A stretch of DNA of 64,000 bases, taken from Fusobacterium sp. GTDB lineage: Bacteria > Fusobacteriota > Fusobacteriia > Fusobacteriales > Fusobacteriaceae. The stretch is taken from positions 62,001-126,000 of the forward strand of contig NZ_JAWDXO010000005.1 in the NCBI RefSeq assembly GCF_032477075.1, read 5' to 3'. The translations under genes and the position numbers were made by a program. Shown here in pieces: positions 28,096 through 37,707 of the stretch (the first letter of the stretch is position 1; the number at the start of each line of letters is the position of its first letter). The notes beneath the pieces are model-generated. The model saw only the letters and a program-made list of their open reading frames with translations. It was not told the origin of the DNA and did not search any database.

Positions 28096-30084
28096 TTGGC
28101 ACTAAATAAAAAACATTTTGAAATTTTAAAAGAGTTAAAGAAAGAGGATGATTTAAAACGAATTGCAAATATTTTCAATCAAACAGAAAGAAGCATTCGA
28201 TATAAGATTGCAGAATTAAATGAAAACTTAGGTCAGGAAAAAATTTTCATAAAAAAAAGAAAAATCTTCTGTCTTTTGGATGAAAAAGATATTTCTTCAT
28301 TGATTAAAGGATTAAATGAATATAATTATATCTATGAACAAAAAGAAAGAATAGATTTATTGATTTTAGAAAGCATTCTTCAAAAAGATGAGTTTCAAAT
28401 TGAAGAACTGGCAGATTTATTACAGATAAGTAAATCTACATTGAGAGGGGATATTAAAATATTAAGCTCAAAGCTATCTAAAATGGGCATTTATTTGGAG
28501 CAATATCAAGACAATAATAAAAAGTGTCATTTAAATTATAAAAATAGTGATTTGATTTATTACTTAGCAATTTTTCTGTATGAGTATGTTATCTTTGATG
28601 AAGGAGACAAGAGGATAAGTTTTAAAAATACCAGTTATTTTGAAAAGATGGTCTCTGAAAAATTGACAAAACAATATTTGGAAGTATTAGAAGATAGTTA
28701 TCAAAAAATTAAGAATACAGATTTGCCTTATATTGATGAGACATTAAACTTATTGATATTATTGATTTCTGTTTTAAAACTGCGAAATTTAAATACAGAA
28801 GAATTAGATGTTTTAAATAAAAAAGTTTTGAAAGAAACAAGGGAATTTAAAATCTTACAAAAAACTTTTGTAGAGTTTTCAGAAACACAGCTTTATTTTT
28901 TGACAGACTATTTACTTCGTATCTCCTGCGACGAGGAAGAAATTTTTTCAAAACATCGTAACTGGCTAGAAATAGAACTTGGAGTTTACCGTCTAATCAA
29001 AGAATTTGAACATTTAAAGAAAGTTCAGCTTGTAAAGAACAAAAGATTACTAGATGATATTTTATATTATATAAAACCACTCATTTATAGAAGCTCCAAG
29101 AAAATTGAATTGAAAAACAGCGTTTTAAAAGAAGTGAAGATGTTATATGAAGATACTTTCTACTACTTGAAAAAAGCTTTTCATAGTTTTGAAGTTTTGT
29201 TAAATTTAGAAGTATCTGATAATGAGATTGGTTTTTTAGTTCCTATTTTTGAAGTTGCTTTAAGAAATCAGATTAAGCAAGCAAAAAAAATAATAGTAGT
29301 TTCTTCATACAAAAGAAATTTAACTAATTTTTTATTAGCCCGTTTAGAAGAAGAGTTTTTAGTTGATATAGTGAAAGTTATTTATGTTAAACAATTGGAT
29401 AAAATTCAAGAGGAAGAAATTGATTTGCTAGTTACAACTTCTAATTTAACACAGAAGAATTTACCTTATCCAGTTTGTCAAGTCAATCCTATTTTGACAG
29501 ATGCGGATAAAATTCATTTAAAAGAATTTGGACTTCAAAATCAAGACAAGAAGATTCCTCTGGAAAAATTGATGGGATTAATTGAAAGAAATATAGAGAA
29601 TGAGAATTGGAATGAAAATAAATTACGTGAGGAATTGCTGCATACTTTTCCTCATAACATACTAGATGAAAGAGAGCGAGAAGTTCAAGAGGAATTACAA
29701 ATTTCTAAAAATTTAAGAACTTCTATTTGTGCTTTTGAATGGAGAGAAGCTGTTAGAGCAGGAATGGAAATTTTATGGAAGCAAAAATATATTAAAAAAT
29801 CATATATGGAAGATAGTGTCAATAAAAAAGAAGAAGATAGTTTGATTTTTTTCTTAAATGAAAAAACAGCTCTTTTTTATACAGAACCTAAAGAAAATGT
29901 TATTAAAATAGGATTTTCTTTAGTAGAAGTAAGACATCCTTTACTGATAAGAGGAAAAAAGATAAAGTATATTGTGTGTTTTGCTCCAAAAGGAGATGCT
30001 GAGGATCAAAGTTTATTATTTCAATTAAATGATTATTTTGAAGAAGAGGGAATTGAACAAAAGTTAAAAAAATACTTTAAATAA
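28096..30084 (+). CDS. PRD/BglG-type transcriptional regulator with degenerate phosphorylation sites
   Basis: 662 residues starting at TTG 28096, placed 7 bases after GGAGGG. Order: HTH (residues ~10-60), second HTH (DEFQIEELADLLQISKSTLRGDIKIL, ~99-123), a PRD-like helical region (~150-390), EIIB-like domain (~397-450) and EIIA(Man/Mtl)-like domain (~545-660), the architecture of MtlR/LicR activators. Each residue normally phosphorylated looks replaced: Tyr325 in YYIKPLIYR, Ile384 in EIGFLVPIFEVAL, Ser403 in IIVVSSYK (Cys in EIIB) and Tyr595 in TALFYTEP (His in ALPHARP). It lies 25 bases before gcdD and probably heads the glutaconate operon. DNA-binding role is solid; independence from PTS is inference. 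Confidence 0.82.
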   Translation: MALNKKHFEILKELKKEDDLKRIANIFNQTERSIRYKIAELNENLGQEKIFIKKRKIFCLLDEKDISSLIKGLNEYNYIYEQKERIDLLILESILQKDEFQIEELADLLQISKSTLRGDIKILSSKLSKMGIYLEQYQDNNKKCHLNYKNSDLIYYLAIFLYEYVIFDEGDKRISFKNTSYFEKMVSEKLTKQYLEVLEDSYQKIKNTDLPYIDETLNLLILLISVLKLRNLNTEELDVLNKKVLKETREFKILQKTFVEFSETQLYFLTDYLLRISCDEEEIFSKHRNWLEIELGVYRLIKEFEHLKKVQLVKNKRLLDDILYYIKPLIYRSSKKIELKNSVLKEVKMLYEDTFYYLKKAFHSFEVLLNLEVSDNEIGFLVPIFEVALRNQIKQAKKIIVVSSYKRNLTNFLLARLEEEFLVDIVKVIYVKQLDKIQEEEIDLLVTTSNLTQKNLPYPVCQVNPILTDADKIHLKEFGLQNQDKKIPLEKLMGLIERNIENENWNENKLREELLHTFPHNILDEREREVQEELQISKNLRTSICAFEWREAVRAGMEILWKQKYIKKSYMEDSVNKKEEDSLIFFLNEKTALFYTEPKENVIKIGFSLVEVRHPLLIRGKKIKYIVCFAPKGDAEDQSLLFQLNDYFEEEGIEQKLKKYFK

Positions 30085-30109
30085 ATAACAAATAAGGAGG
30101 AGGAAAGAA

Positions 30110-30430
30110 ATGATTACAACAGAGTATATTAGTTTTTTAGAAAGCTTATTCAGCTCATTGTTGGGTATGTCAATTGTGTTTATAGCTTTGGTTTTTTTAG
30201 CTATTTTCGTTATGATAGTATCGAAAGTAATTGCGATATTAGAGAAAAACCTAATCAAAACAGCAGCTCCAACAGCAAACACAGCAGCAGTATCATCTTC
30301 AGTAGTAGGAACAAGCCCTAAGAAAGATAATAAAGAGGGAGTAAAAATTGCTGTAGTTACAGCTGCAATCAGTGAAGAGATGAATCAACCAGTGGACAAA
30401 TTCATTATTACAAACATTAAGAAAATTTAA
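30110..30430 (+). CDS. gcdD: Glutaconyl-CoA decarboxylase delta subunit (OadG-like)
   Basis: 106-residue small subunit of the Na+-translocating decarboxylase. One transmembrane helix (residues ~15-45, LLGMSIVFIALVFLAIFVMIVSKVIAIL) is followed by an Ala/Thr/Ser-rich linker and a short conserved C-terminal segment, as in OadG/GcdD, which holds the carrier and catalytic subunits to the membrane subunit. It follows AGGAGGAGG and is the first structural gene of the cluster. Confidence 0.85.
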   Translation: MITTEYISFLESLFSSLLGMSIVFIALVFLAIFVMIVSKVIAILEKNLIKTAAPTANTAAVSSSVVGTSPKKDNKEGVKIAVVTAAISEEMNQPVDKFIITNIKKI

Positions 30431-30460
30431 AAAAAATAAGATATGAAAGGAGAAGAGATT

Positions 30461-30850
30461 ATGAAGTATGTAGTAACAGTAAATGGAGAAAAATATGAAG
30501 TTGAGGTAGAAAAAGTAGATGGAAGATCAGCATCTTTATCTAGAAAACCAGCAGAGAGAGGAGCAAAAGTAAAAGAAGAAACAGTAAGAGAAACAGTAGC
30601 AGCAGCAGCTCCAGCAGCAGTAAGTACAGGTGGAGGAGCAAATTCAGTTGTAAGTCCTATGCCGGGAGTTATTTTAGATATAAAAGTAAAAGAGGGAGAC
30701 AGTGTATCTGAAGGGCAAGCTGTTATCATTTTGGAAGCGATGAAAATGGAAAATGAAATTGTATCAGAATTTGCAGGAACAGTATCTGCAATCAGAGTAA
30801 AAAAAGGGGATACTGTTGATACTGATGCAGTATTAGTAGAAATTAAATAA
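30461..30850 (+). CDS. gcdC: Glutaconyl-CoA decarboxylase gamma subunit (biotin carrier)
   Basis: 129-residue biotinyl protein that carries CO2 from GcdA to the GcdB pump. Start is the ATG at 30461 behind AAAGGAGAAG; an in-frame ATG at 30443 overlaps that site. The N-terminal MKYVVTVNGEKYEVEVE, an Ala/Pro-rich flexible linker (residues ~46-58) and a biotinyl domain with VLEAMKMENE-type motif are present; the biotinylated lysine is Lys95. The linker is shorter than in Acidaminococcus GcdC. Its biotin demand fits the birA-bioBDA genes downstream. Confidence 0.93.
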   Translation: MKYVVTVNGEKYEVEVEKVDGRSASLSRKPAERGAKVKEETVRETVAAAAPAAVSTGGGANSVVSPMPGVILDIKVKEGDSVSEGQAVIILEAMKMENEIVSEFAGTVSAIRVKKGDTVDTDAVLVEIK

Positions 30851-30864
30851 CGGAGGGGACTATA

Positions 30865-32007
30865 ATGGAGTTTGTTAAAATTTTAGAAATTATGATGGCG
30901 AAATCTGGATTTGTTGCATTAACATGGCAAAATCTAGTAATGTTTCTCATCTCATTTGTTTTAATTTATTTAGCCATTGTAAAACAATTTGAACCTCTAC
31001 TATTGTTGCCAATTGCCTTTGGAGTTTTCTTAACTAACTTGCCTTTAGCTGGTTTGATGAACGAAGCAGATCCTTGGTATGCATCTGGGGTTTTACGAAT
31101 TATTTATAATGGAATTAAGAGTAATGTATTTCCTTGTTTAATTTTCATGGGAATTGGAGCTATGACAGATTTTGGACCACTGATTGCCAATCCAATCAGT
31201 CTGTTGCTTGGAGCAGCAGCACAATTTGGAATTTATATAACATTTATGACTGCAAATGCATTGCCTTTCTTTTCTGCTAAACAATCAGCAGCAATTGCAA
31301 TCATTGGAGGAGCTGATGGACCAACTTCTATCTATTTGGCAAATAACTTGGCACCAGAATTGTTAGCACCAATTGCAGTGGCAGCATATTCTTATATGGC
31401 ACTTATTCCTATGATACAGCCACCTATTATGAAGCTTTTGACAACGAAAAAAGAAAGAGCTGTAAAAATGAAACAATTGAGAAAAATCAGTAAGATAGAA
31501 AAAATTGTTTTCCCAATTGGAACAGTTTTATTTACTTCTTTATTATTGCCTTCTGTAGCTCCTTTATTAGGAATGCTGATGTTAGGAAATATTTTTAAAG
31601 AATCTGGAGTTGTTCAAAGACTTTCAGATACTGCTCAAAATGCATTGATTAATATAGTAACAATTATGTTGGGAGTTACAGTAGGAGCAACAGCAAATGG
31701 AGAATTGTTCTTACGTTGGGAAACAATTGCAATTATTGGTATGGGATTATTTGCTTTCTGTATGTCAACAGTTGGAGGAATTTTACTTGGAAAGTTGCTT
31801 TATATAATAACAGGTGGAAAAATCAATCCATTAATTGGTTCAGCAGGGGTATCTGCAGTACCAATGGCAGCCAGAGTTGCTCAGACAGTAGGAGCATCTG
31901 AAAATCCAACAAACTTCTTATTGATGCATGCTATGGGACCAAATGTTGCAGGAGTAATAGGTTCTGCAGTAGCGGCAGGATATTTTATGTTAATTTTTGG
32001 AAAATAA
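30865..32007 (+). CDS. gcdB: Glutaconyl-CoA decarboxylase beta subunit (Na+ pump)
   Basis: 380-residue membrane subunit of the OadB/MmdB/GcdB family. It decarboxylates carboxybiotin and exports Na+. About nine to eleven hydrophobic segments; signature blocks IGGADGPTSIYLANNLAPELLAPIAVAAYSYMALIPMIQPP (with the Na+-binding aspartate in GGADGPT), GVTVGATANG and a C-terminal GSAGVSAVPMAARVAQ-type motif are present. It follows gcdC by 14 bases. Confidence 0.95.
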   Translation: MEFVKILEIMMAKSGFVALTWQNLVMFLISFVLIYLAIVKQFEPLLLLPIAFGVFLTNLPLAGLMNEADPWYASGVLRIIYNGIKSNVFPCLIFMGIGAMTDFGPLIANPISLLLGAAAQFGIYITFMTANALPFFSAKQSAAIAIIGGADGPTSIYLANNLAPELLAPIAVAAYSYMALIPMIQPPIMKLLTTKKERAVKMKQLRKISKIEKIVFPIGTVLFTSLLLPSVAPLLGMLMLGNIFKESGVVQRLSDTAQNALINIVTIMLGVTVGATANGELFLRWETIAIIGMGLFAFCMSTVGGILLGKLLYIITGGKINPLIGSAGVSAVPMAARVAQTVGASENPTNFLLMHAMGPNVAGVIGSAVAAGYFMLIFGK

Positions 32008-32078
32008 TATTAAAAAATAAAAAACTTTGGTAGATAACATAGTAAACATTATTGACAAAAAAATGGGAGGAGATTACT

Positions 32079-33044
32079 GTGAGTAAAGTAATGTCATTGC
32101 ATGATGCAATCAAAACTTATGTAAAATCAGGGGACAGTATTTGTATTGGTGGTTTTACAACTAACAGAAAACCATACGCAGCAGTGTATGAAATTTTAAG
32201 ACAAGGATTAGGAGATTTTACTGGATATTCTGGGCCAGCAGGTGGAGATTGGGATATGTTGATTGGAGAAGGAAGAGTGAGAAACTTTATCAACTGTTAT
32301 ATCGCAAACTCTGGATATACAAATGTATGCAGAAGATTTAGACATGAAGTAGAGAAAATTGGAAAAATGAACTTGGAAGATTATTCTCAGGATGTTGTTA
32401 TGTATATGCTTCATGCTTCATCATTAGGATTACCATTTTTACCTGTAAAATTAATGCAGGGTTCAGATATAGTAAACAAATGGGGAATCAGCAAAGAAGT
32501 AAGAGAAAAAGATCCAAAACTGCCAAATGATAAATTAATAGAAATTGAAAATCCTTTAGTTCCAGGGGAAAAGGTAATAGCAGTACCAGTACCTAGATTA
32601 GATGTAGCAGTTATACATGTTCAAAAAGCTTCGATAAATGGGACTTGTTCTATTGAAGGAGATGAATTCCATGATATTGATATTGCAATTGCAGCAAAAA
32701 GATGTATTGTAACTTGTGAAGAATTAGTAACAGAAGAGGAGATTAGAAAGGAACCAAGTAAAAATTCTATTCCGCAATTCTGTGTAGATGCAGTAGTTCA
32801 TGTACCATTTGGAGCACATCCTTCTCAATGTTATAACTATTATGATTATGATGCTGATTTTTTCAAGATGTATGATGCAGTAACAAAAACAGAAGAAGAC
32901 TTTAAAGCCTTTTTACAAGAATGGGTATATAACATCAAAGATAATGATGAATATATTGATAAACTAGGAGCAAGCCGATTAACAAAATTAAGAGTAGTAC
33001 CAGGATTCGGATATGCTGCAAAACTAGTGAAGGAGGCAAAATAA
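32079..33044 (+). CDS. gctA: Glutaconate CoA-transferase subunit A
   Basis: 321 residues, matching Acidaminococcus GctA. Start is the GTG at 32079, eight bases after GGGAGGAG; an in-frame upstream TTG at 32052 runs through that site. Class I CoA-transferase fold with GDSICIGGFTTNRKPYAA near the N-terminus and TCSIEGDEFHDIDIAIAAKRCIVTCEELV later. With GctB it moves CoA from acetyl-CoA to (R)-2-hydroxyglutarate or glutaconate. The gap from gcdB (about 70 bases) has no terminator. Confidence 0.93.
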   Translation: MSKVMSLHDAIKTYVKSGDSICIGGFTTNRKPYAAVYEILRQGLGDFTGYSGPAGGDWDMLIGEGRVRNFINCYIANSGYTNVCRRFRHEVEKIGKMNLEDYSQDVVMYMLHASSLGLPFLPVKLMQGSDIVNKWGISKEVREKDPKLPNDKLIEIENPLVPGEKVIAVPVPRLDVAVIHVQKASINGTCSIEGDEFHDIDIAIAAKRCIVTCEELVTEEEIRKEPSKNSIPQFCVDAVVHVPFGAHPSQCYNYYDYDADFFKMYDAVTKTEEDFKAFLQEWVYNIKDNDEYIDKLGASRLTKLRVVPGFGYAAKLVKEAK

Positions 33045-33045
33045 T

Positions 33046-33843
33046 ATGGTAAATTATAAAAATTATACCAATAAAGAAATGCAGGCAGTAACTATTGCAA
33101 AAGAAATCACAGATGGACAAATTGTAATTGTAGGAACAGGACTTCCATTAATTGGAGCCTCTTTAGCAAAAAGAATCTTTGCTCCAAATTGTAAATTAAT
33201 TGTGGAAAGTGGACTTATGGACTGCAGCCCAATTGAAGTACCAAGAAGTGTTGGAGATAACAGATTGATGGCTCACTGTGGAGTTCAATGGCCAAACATT
33301 CGTTTTATTGGATTTGAAGCAAATGAATTGTTAAATGATAATAACAGAATGATTGCTTTCATTGGGGGAGCACAAATTGATCCTTATGGAAACGTAAATT
33401 CAACTTGTATTGGAGAATATTGTACACCAAAAACAAGATTTACAGGTTCAGGTGGAGCAAATGCAATTGCAACATATTCTAATACTGTAATTATGATGCA
33501 GCATGAAAAAAGAAGATTTATAGACAAAATTGATTATATAACAAGTGTAGGATGGGGAGATGGACCAGGAGGAAGAGAAAAATTAGGACTTACTGGAAAT
33601 AGAGGCCCAGTTGCTGTTGTAACTGACAGAGGAGTATTGAGATTTGACGAGGAAACTAAAAGAATGTATCTAGCAGGATACTATCCAACATCATCTATAG
33701 AAGAAATTATTGAAAATACTGGATTTGAAATTGATACATCAAGAGCTGTTTTATTAGAAGCGCCAAGTGAAGAAGTTATTAAAATGATCAGAGAAGAAAT
33801 TGATCCAGGGCAAGCATTCATAAAGGTACCAGTAGAAGAATAA
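33046..33843 (+). CDS. gctB: Glutaconate CoA-transferase subunit B
   Basis: 265 residues, family length. It carries the catalytic glutamate that forms the glutamyl-CoA intermediate: Glu54 in IVESGLMDC, the same number as in the Acidaminococcus enzyme. GSGGANAIATYSN is a second conserved block. It starts one base after the gctA stop with the ribosome site inside gctA. Isoleucine codons, counted by eye, are 20 ATT, 4 ATA and 3 ATC, unlike the ATA-rich genes outside this cluster. Confidence 0.95.
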   Translation: MVNYKNYTNKEMQAVTIAKEITDGQIVIVGTGLPLIGASLAKRIFAPNCKLIVESGLMDCSPIEVPRSVGDNRLMAHCGVQWPNIRFIGFEANELLNDNNRMIAFIGGAQIDPYGNVNSTCIGEYCTPKTRFTGSGGANAIATYSNTVIMMQHEKRRFIDKIDYITSVGWGDGPGGREKLGLTGNRGPVAVVTDRGVLRFDEETKRMYLAGYYPTSSIEEIIENTGFEIDTSRAVLLEAPSEEVIKMIREEIDPGQAFIKVPVEE

Positions 33844-33865
33844 AAAAAGATGGAAGGAGAATAAC

Positions 33866-35623
33866 ATGGGAAATTACTCAATGCCCAATTATTTCCAGAA
33901 TATGGAACAAATTGGAAAAGAATTAACAAAAATTGATGAAGAAAATGAAAAATTAGTAAGAGATGTAGAAGAAGAAATTGGTAAATTAATTGATGAAATG
34001 CACGATGCAGGAACTAGTGATGAAAAAATTGCTGAAAAAGGACAAATGACTGCTTTACAAAGAATAGCAGAATTAATTGATGAAGGAACTTGGTGTCCTT
34101 TAAATAGTCTTTACAATCCTCAAGATTTTGAAACTGGAACAGGAATTGTAAAAGGATTGGCAAGAATCAATGGAAAATGGGCAATGGTTGTTGCTTCTGA
34201 TAATAAAAAAATCGTTGGAGCTTGGGTACCAGGGCAAGCAGAAAATTTATTAAGAGCATCTGATACAGCAAAATGTTTAGGAATTCCTTTAGTATATATT
34301 CTAAACTGCAGCGGAGTTAAGTTAGACGAACAAGAAAAAGTATATGCAAACAGAAGAGGAGGAGGAACTCCTTTCTATAGAAATGCTGAATTACAACAAT
34401 TAGGAATTCCAGTTATTGTAGGAATTTATGGAACAAATCCAGCTGGAGGAGGATATCATAGTATCAGTCCAACAATCTTAGTTGCTCATGAAGATGCAAA
34501 CATGGCAGTAGGAGGTGCTGGAATTGTTGGAGGTATGAATCCTAAAGGATATATTGATCAAGAGGGAGCAGAACAAATCATAGAAGCAACTGAAAAAGCA
34601 AAAGGAGCAGAGGTTCCGGGAACAGTATCTGTTCACTATGATGAGACTGGATTCTTTAGAGAAGTATATTGTGACGAAGTTGGAGTATTGGAAGGAATCA
34701 AAAAATATATTGACTGCTTGCCAGCATATGACTTAGAATTCTTCAGAGTAGATGAACCAGCAGAACCTGCATTGGATCCAAATGATTTATACTCTGTCAT
34801 TCCTATGAATCAAAAGAAAATATATAACATTTATGATGTTATTGGAAGATTAGTAGATAATAGTGAATTTAGTGAATATAAAAAGGGATATGGACCAGAA
34901 ATAGTAACTGGACTTGCTAAAGTAGATGGACTTTTAGTAGGTATTGTTGCAAATTTCCAAGGACTATTAATGAAATATCCTGAATATAAAGAAAATGGAA
35001 TTGGAATCGGGGGAAAATTATACAGACAAGGTCTCATAAAAATGAATGAATTTGTAACTCTTTGTTCAAGAGATAAATTACCTATCGTTTGGATACAAGA
35101 TACTACTGGAATTGATGTAGGAAACGAGGCAGAAAAAGCTGAATTATTAGGATTAGGTCAATCTTTAATTTATTCAATTCAAAATTCAAAAGTTCCTCAA
35201 ATGGAAATTACATTGAGAAAAGGAACTGCAGCAGCTCATTATGTATTGGGAGGACCTCAGGGAAATTCTACTAATGCTTTCTCATTAGGGACTGCAGCAA
35301 CAGAAATTAATGTAATGAATGGAGAAACAGCAGCAACTGCAATGTACTCAAGAAGATTAGTAAAAGATAAAAAAGAAGGGAAAGATTTAACTTCAACTAT
35401 TGAAAAAATGAACAAATTAATCAATGAGTACAAAGAAAAATCAACTCCAAAATATTCTGCAGAAACAGGAATGGTAGATGAGATTGTAAATTTATATGAT
35501 ATAAGAGCTTACATGACAGCTTTTGTAAATTCTGTTTATCAAAATCCAAAAGCAATTTGTGCTTTTCATCAAATGCTTTTACCAAGGGCCATTAGAGAAT
35601 ACAACACATTCACAAAAAAATAA
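33866..35623 (+). CDS. gcdA: Glutaconyl-CoA decarboxylase alpha subunit (carboxyltransferase)
   Basis: 585 residues, close to the 587 of Acidaminococcus GcdA. It transfers carboxylate from glutaconyl-CoA to GcdC-biotin, releasing crotonyl-CoA. Two crotonase-fold carboxyltransferase halves are visible: GIPVIVGIYGTNPAGGGYHSI in the first, KLPIVWIQDTTGIDVGNEAEKAELLGLGQSLIYSI in the second, and GGPQGNSTNAFSLGTAATEINVMNGETAATAMYSRRL near the end. It is cytoplasmic and docks to GcdD. It lies between gctB and gltS, apart from its partner subunits. Confidence 0.95.
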   Translation: MGNYSMPNYFQNMEQIGKELTKIDEENEKLVRDVEEEIGKLIDEMHDAGTSDEKIAEKGQMTALQRIAELIDEGTWCPLNSLYNPQDFETGTGIVKGLARINGKWAMVVASDNKKIVGAWVPGQAENLLRASDTAKCLGIPLVYILNCSGVKLDEQEKVYANRRGGGTPFYRNAELQQLGIPVIVGIYGTNPAGGGYHSISPTILVAHEDANMAVGGAGIVGGMNPKGYIDQEGAEQIIEATEKAKGAEVPGTVSVHYDETGFFREVYCDEVGVLEGIKKYIDCLPAYDLEFFRVDEPAEPALDPNDLYSVIPMNQKKIYNIYDVIGRLVDNSEFSEYKKGYGPEIVTGLAKVDGLLVGIVANFQGLLMKYPEYKENGIGIGGKLYRQGLIKMNEFVTLCSRDKLPIVWIQDTTGIDVGNEAEKAELLGLGQSLIYSIQNSKVPQMEITLRKGTAAAHYVLGGPQGNSTNAFSLGTAATEINVMNGETAATAMYSRRLVKDKKEGKDLTSTIEKMNKLINEYKEKSTPKYSAETGMVDEIVNLYDIRAYMTAFVNSVYQNPKAICAFHQMLLPRAIREYNTFTKK

Positions 35624-35638
35624 AAAAGGGGGAATTTT

Positions 35639-36868
35639 GTGGAAAGAATGACTTTACAACTAGGGATGTTTGAAACATTGGCTTTAGCAGTTTTAGCTAT
35701 TTATTTAGGGAACTATTTAAGAAAGGCTTTTCCTGTTTTGAAAAAATATTGTTTACCAGCTTCTGTAGTTGGTGGAACAATATTTGCAGTAGTTTCCATG
35801 GCTTTGTATTATTCAAATGTAATGGAATTGAGTTTTGAGTTTAAAGCAATAAATTCATTGTTTTATTGCATCTTCTTTGCTGCTAGTGGGGCAGCAGCTA
35901 GTTTATCTTTATTAAAGCAAGGAGGAAAATTAGTTATTATTTTCGCTATTTTAGCAGCAATTTTGGCAGCATGCCAAAATGCTCTAGCACTGTTTGTTGG
36001 TAATTTGATGGGAGTGAATCCATTAATTTCCATGATGACAGGAAGTATTCCTATGACAGGAGGTCACGGAAATGCAGCAGCTTTTGCTCCAATTGCAGTG
36101 GAAGCAGGAGCAAGTGCAGCAATGGAAGTAGCTATTGCAGCAGCAACATTTGGTTTGATTTCAGGTTGTATTTTAGGAGGACCTTTTGGGAATTTTATCA
36201 TTAAAAGACATAAGTTAGAAGATCCAAATTTAGATGGAAAAGATGATACTTCAGAAATGGGAGAAGCAGCTCCTACAATAGCAATTGATAAAAACAGTGT
36301 TGTTAATGCAATGTTTTTAATGTGTATTGCTTTAGGAATTGGACAAGTAGTAACTTTACTTTTGAAAAAATTTGGAATCAGTTTTCCAATTCATGTAAGC
36401 TGTATGTTAGGTGGAATTTTAATCAGATTATTTTATGATAAAAAATCTGGAAACCACGAAGTATTATATGAAGCTATAGAAACAGTAGGAGAATTTTCTT
36501 TAGGATTATTCGTTTCTATGTCTATTATTACAATGAAATTATGGCAACTATCTGGATTAGGATTTGCTTTAGTTGTATTATTAGTTGTTCAAGTAGTTTT
36601 TATTATGCTATTCTGCTATTTCTTAACTTACAATTTATTAGGAAGAAATTACGATGCAGCAGTTATGGCAGTAGGACATACAGGATTTGGATTAGGAGCA
36701 GTTCCTGTTTCTATGACTACAATGCAAACTGTTTGTCAAAAATATAGATACTCTAAGCTAGCCTTTTTCGTTGTTCCAGTTATTGGAGGATTTATCAGTA
36801 ATATTTCCAATGCGATTATTATTACTAAATTCTTAAATATTGCAAAAGCTATGCTTGGAATAGGATAA
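35639..36868 (+). CDS. gltS: Sodium/glutamate symporter
   Basis: 409-residue GltS-family transporter that imports L-glutamate with Na+. GTG start at 35639 following GGGGGAA. About ten or more helices; family blocks include AVLAIYLGNYLRKAFPVLKKYCLPASVVGG, MTGSIPMTGGHGNAAAFAP and VGHTGFGLGAVPVSMTTMQ (the two re-entrant pore loops). Placement inside the glutamate-fermentation operon identifies the substrate pathway strongly: Na+ taken in with glutamate is expelled by the Gcd pump. Confidence 0.95.
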   Translation: MERMTLQLGMFETLALAVLAIYLGNYLRKAFPVLKKYCLPASVVGGTIFAVVSMALYYSNVMELSFEFKAINSLFYCIFFAASGAAASLSLLKQGGKLVIIFAILAAILAACQNALALFVGNLMGVNPLISMMTGSIPMTGGHGNAAAFAPIAVEAGASAAMEVAIAAATFGLISGCILGGPFGNFIIKRHKLEDPNLDGKDDTSEMGEAAPTIAIDKNSVVNAMFLMCIALGIGQVVTLLLKKFGISFPIHVSCMLGGILIRLFYDKKSGNHEVLYEAIETVGEFSLGLFVSMSIITMKLWQLSGLGFALVVLLVVQVVFIMLFCYFLTYNLLGRNYDAAVMAVGHTGFGLGAVPVSMTTMQTVCQKYRYSKLAFFVVPVIGGFISNISNAIIITKFLNIAKAMLGIG

Positions 36869-36896
36869 GGGTTACAAAAAAGAAAGGGAGCATAAA

Positions 36897-37691
36897 ATGA
36901 GTAAATTTACAATGGGAGTCGATGTAGGTTCTACTACATCAAAGGCTGTTATTTTAAAAGATGGAAAAGAAATTATTTCTCAGTCTATAATTCCTGTTGG
37001 AACAGGAACAAGTGGACCTGCTCGAGCAATTAAACAGGTTTTAGAAACAGCAGGATTTTCTTCAATTGATGAGTTGGATTGTGCTGTAGCTACTGGTTAT
37101 GGAAGAAACTCATTGGAAGAGGTACCATTACAGATGTCAGAATTGTCTTGTCATGCAAAGGGAGCTTACTTTTTTTTCCCTAATGTAAGAACAATTATTG
37201 ATATTGGAGGACAAGATTCTAAGGCATTAAAAGTTGGAAATAATGGAATATTGGAAAATTTTGTTATGAATGATAAATGTGCAGCAGGAACAGGAAGATT
37301 TTTAGATGTTATTGCTAAGGTCTTAGAAGTTAATTTATCTGATTTAGAAGTTCTTGATGCAAAATCTAAAGAGGATATTACAATTAGCTCTACTTGTACT
37401 GTATTTGCAGAATCAGAAGTCATTTCACAGTTAGCAAAAGGAACAAAATTTGAAGATATTGTAAGGGGAATCCATGCATCAATTGCAAGCAGAGTAGGAA
37501 GTTTGGCAAAACGTGTAGGAATCAAAGATCAGGTTGTTATGACTGGTGGAGTGGCTTTAAATCATGGAATGATAAGAGCTCTTGAAAAAAACATCGGTTT
37601 TAAGATTTATACAAGTGAATATTGCCAGTTAAATGGAGCAATTGGAGCAGCACTATTTGCTTATCAAAAGTGTTTAAGTGCAAAAAAATAA
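36897..37691 (+). CDS. hgdC: 2-Hydroxyglutaryl-CoA dehydratase activator (component A)
   Basis: 264-residue ASKHA-fold ATPase (archerase) that injects one high-energy electron into HgdAB. ATP-binding GVDVGSTTSKAVILKDG and DIGGQDSKAL are present. The homodimer-bridging [4Fe-4S] cysteines are Cys128 (NDKCAAGTG) and Cys167 (SSTCTVFAESE), one residue from the Acidaminococcus numbers. Only catalytic amounts are needed, and a hairpin separates it from hgdA. Ile codons: 17 ATT, 3 ATA, 3 ATC. Confidence 0.96.
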   Translation: MSKFTMGVDVGSTTSKAVILKDGKEIISQSIIPVGTGTSGPARAIKQVLETAGFSSIDELDCAVATGYGRNSLEEVPLQMSELSCHAKGAYFFFPNVRTIIDIGGQDSKALKVGNNGILENFVMNDKCAAGTGRFLDVIAKVLEVNLSDLEVLDAKSKEDITISSTCTVFAESEVISQLAKGTKFEDIVRGIHASIASRVGSLAKRVGIKDQVVMTGGVALNHGMIRALEKNIGFKIYTSEYCQLNGAIGAALFAYQKCLSAKK

Positions 37692-37707
37692 ATAATATGA
37701 AGGAGAC

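Noticed and set aside
30597..30630. GCAGCAGCAGC-like microsatellite in gcdC
   Set aside because: It encodes the Ala/Pro-rich flexible linker expected in biotin carrier subunits.
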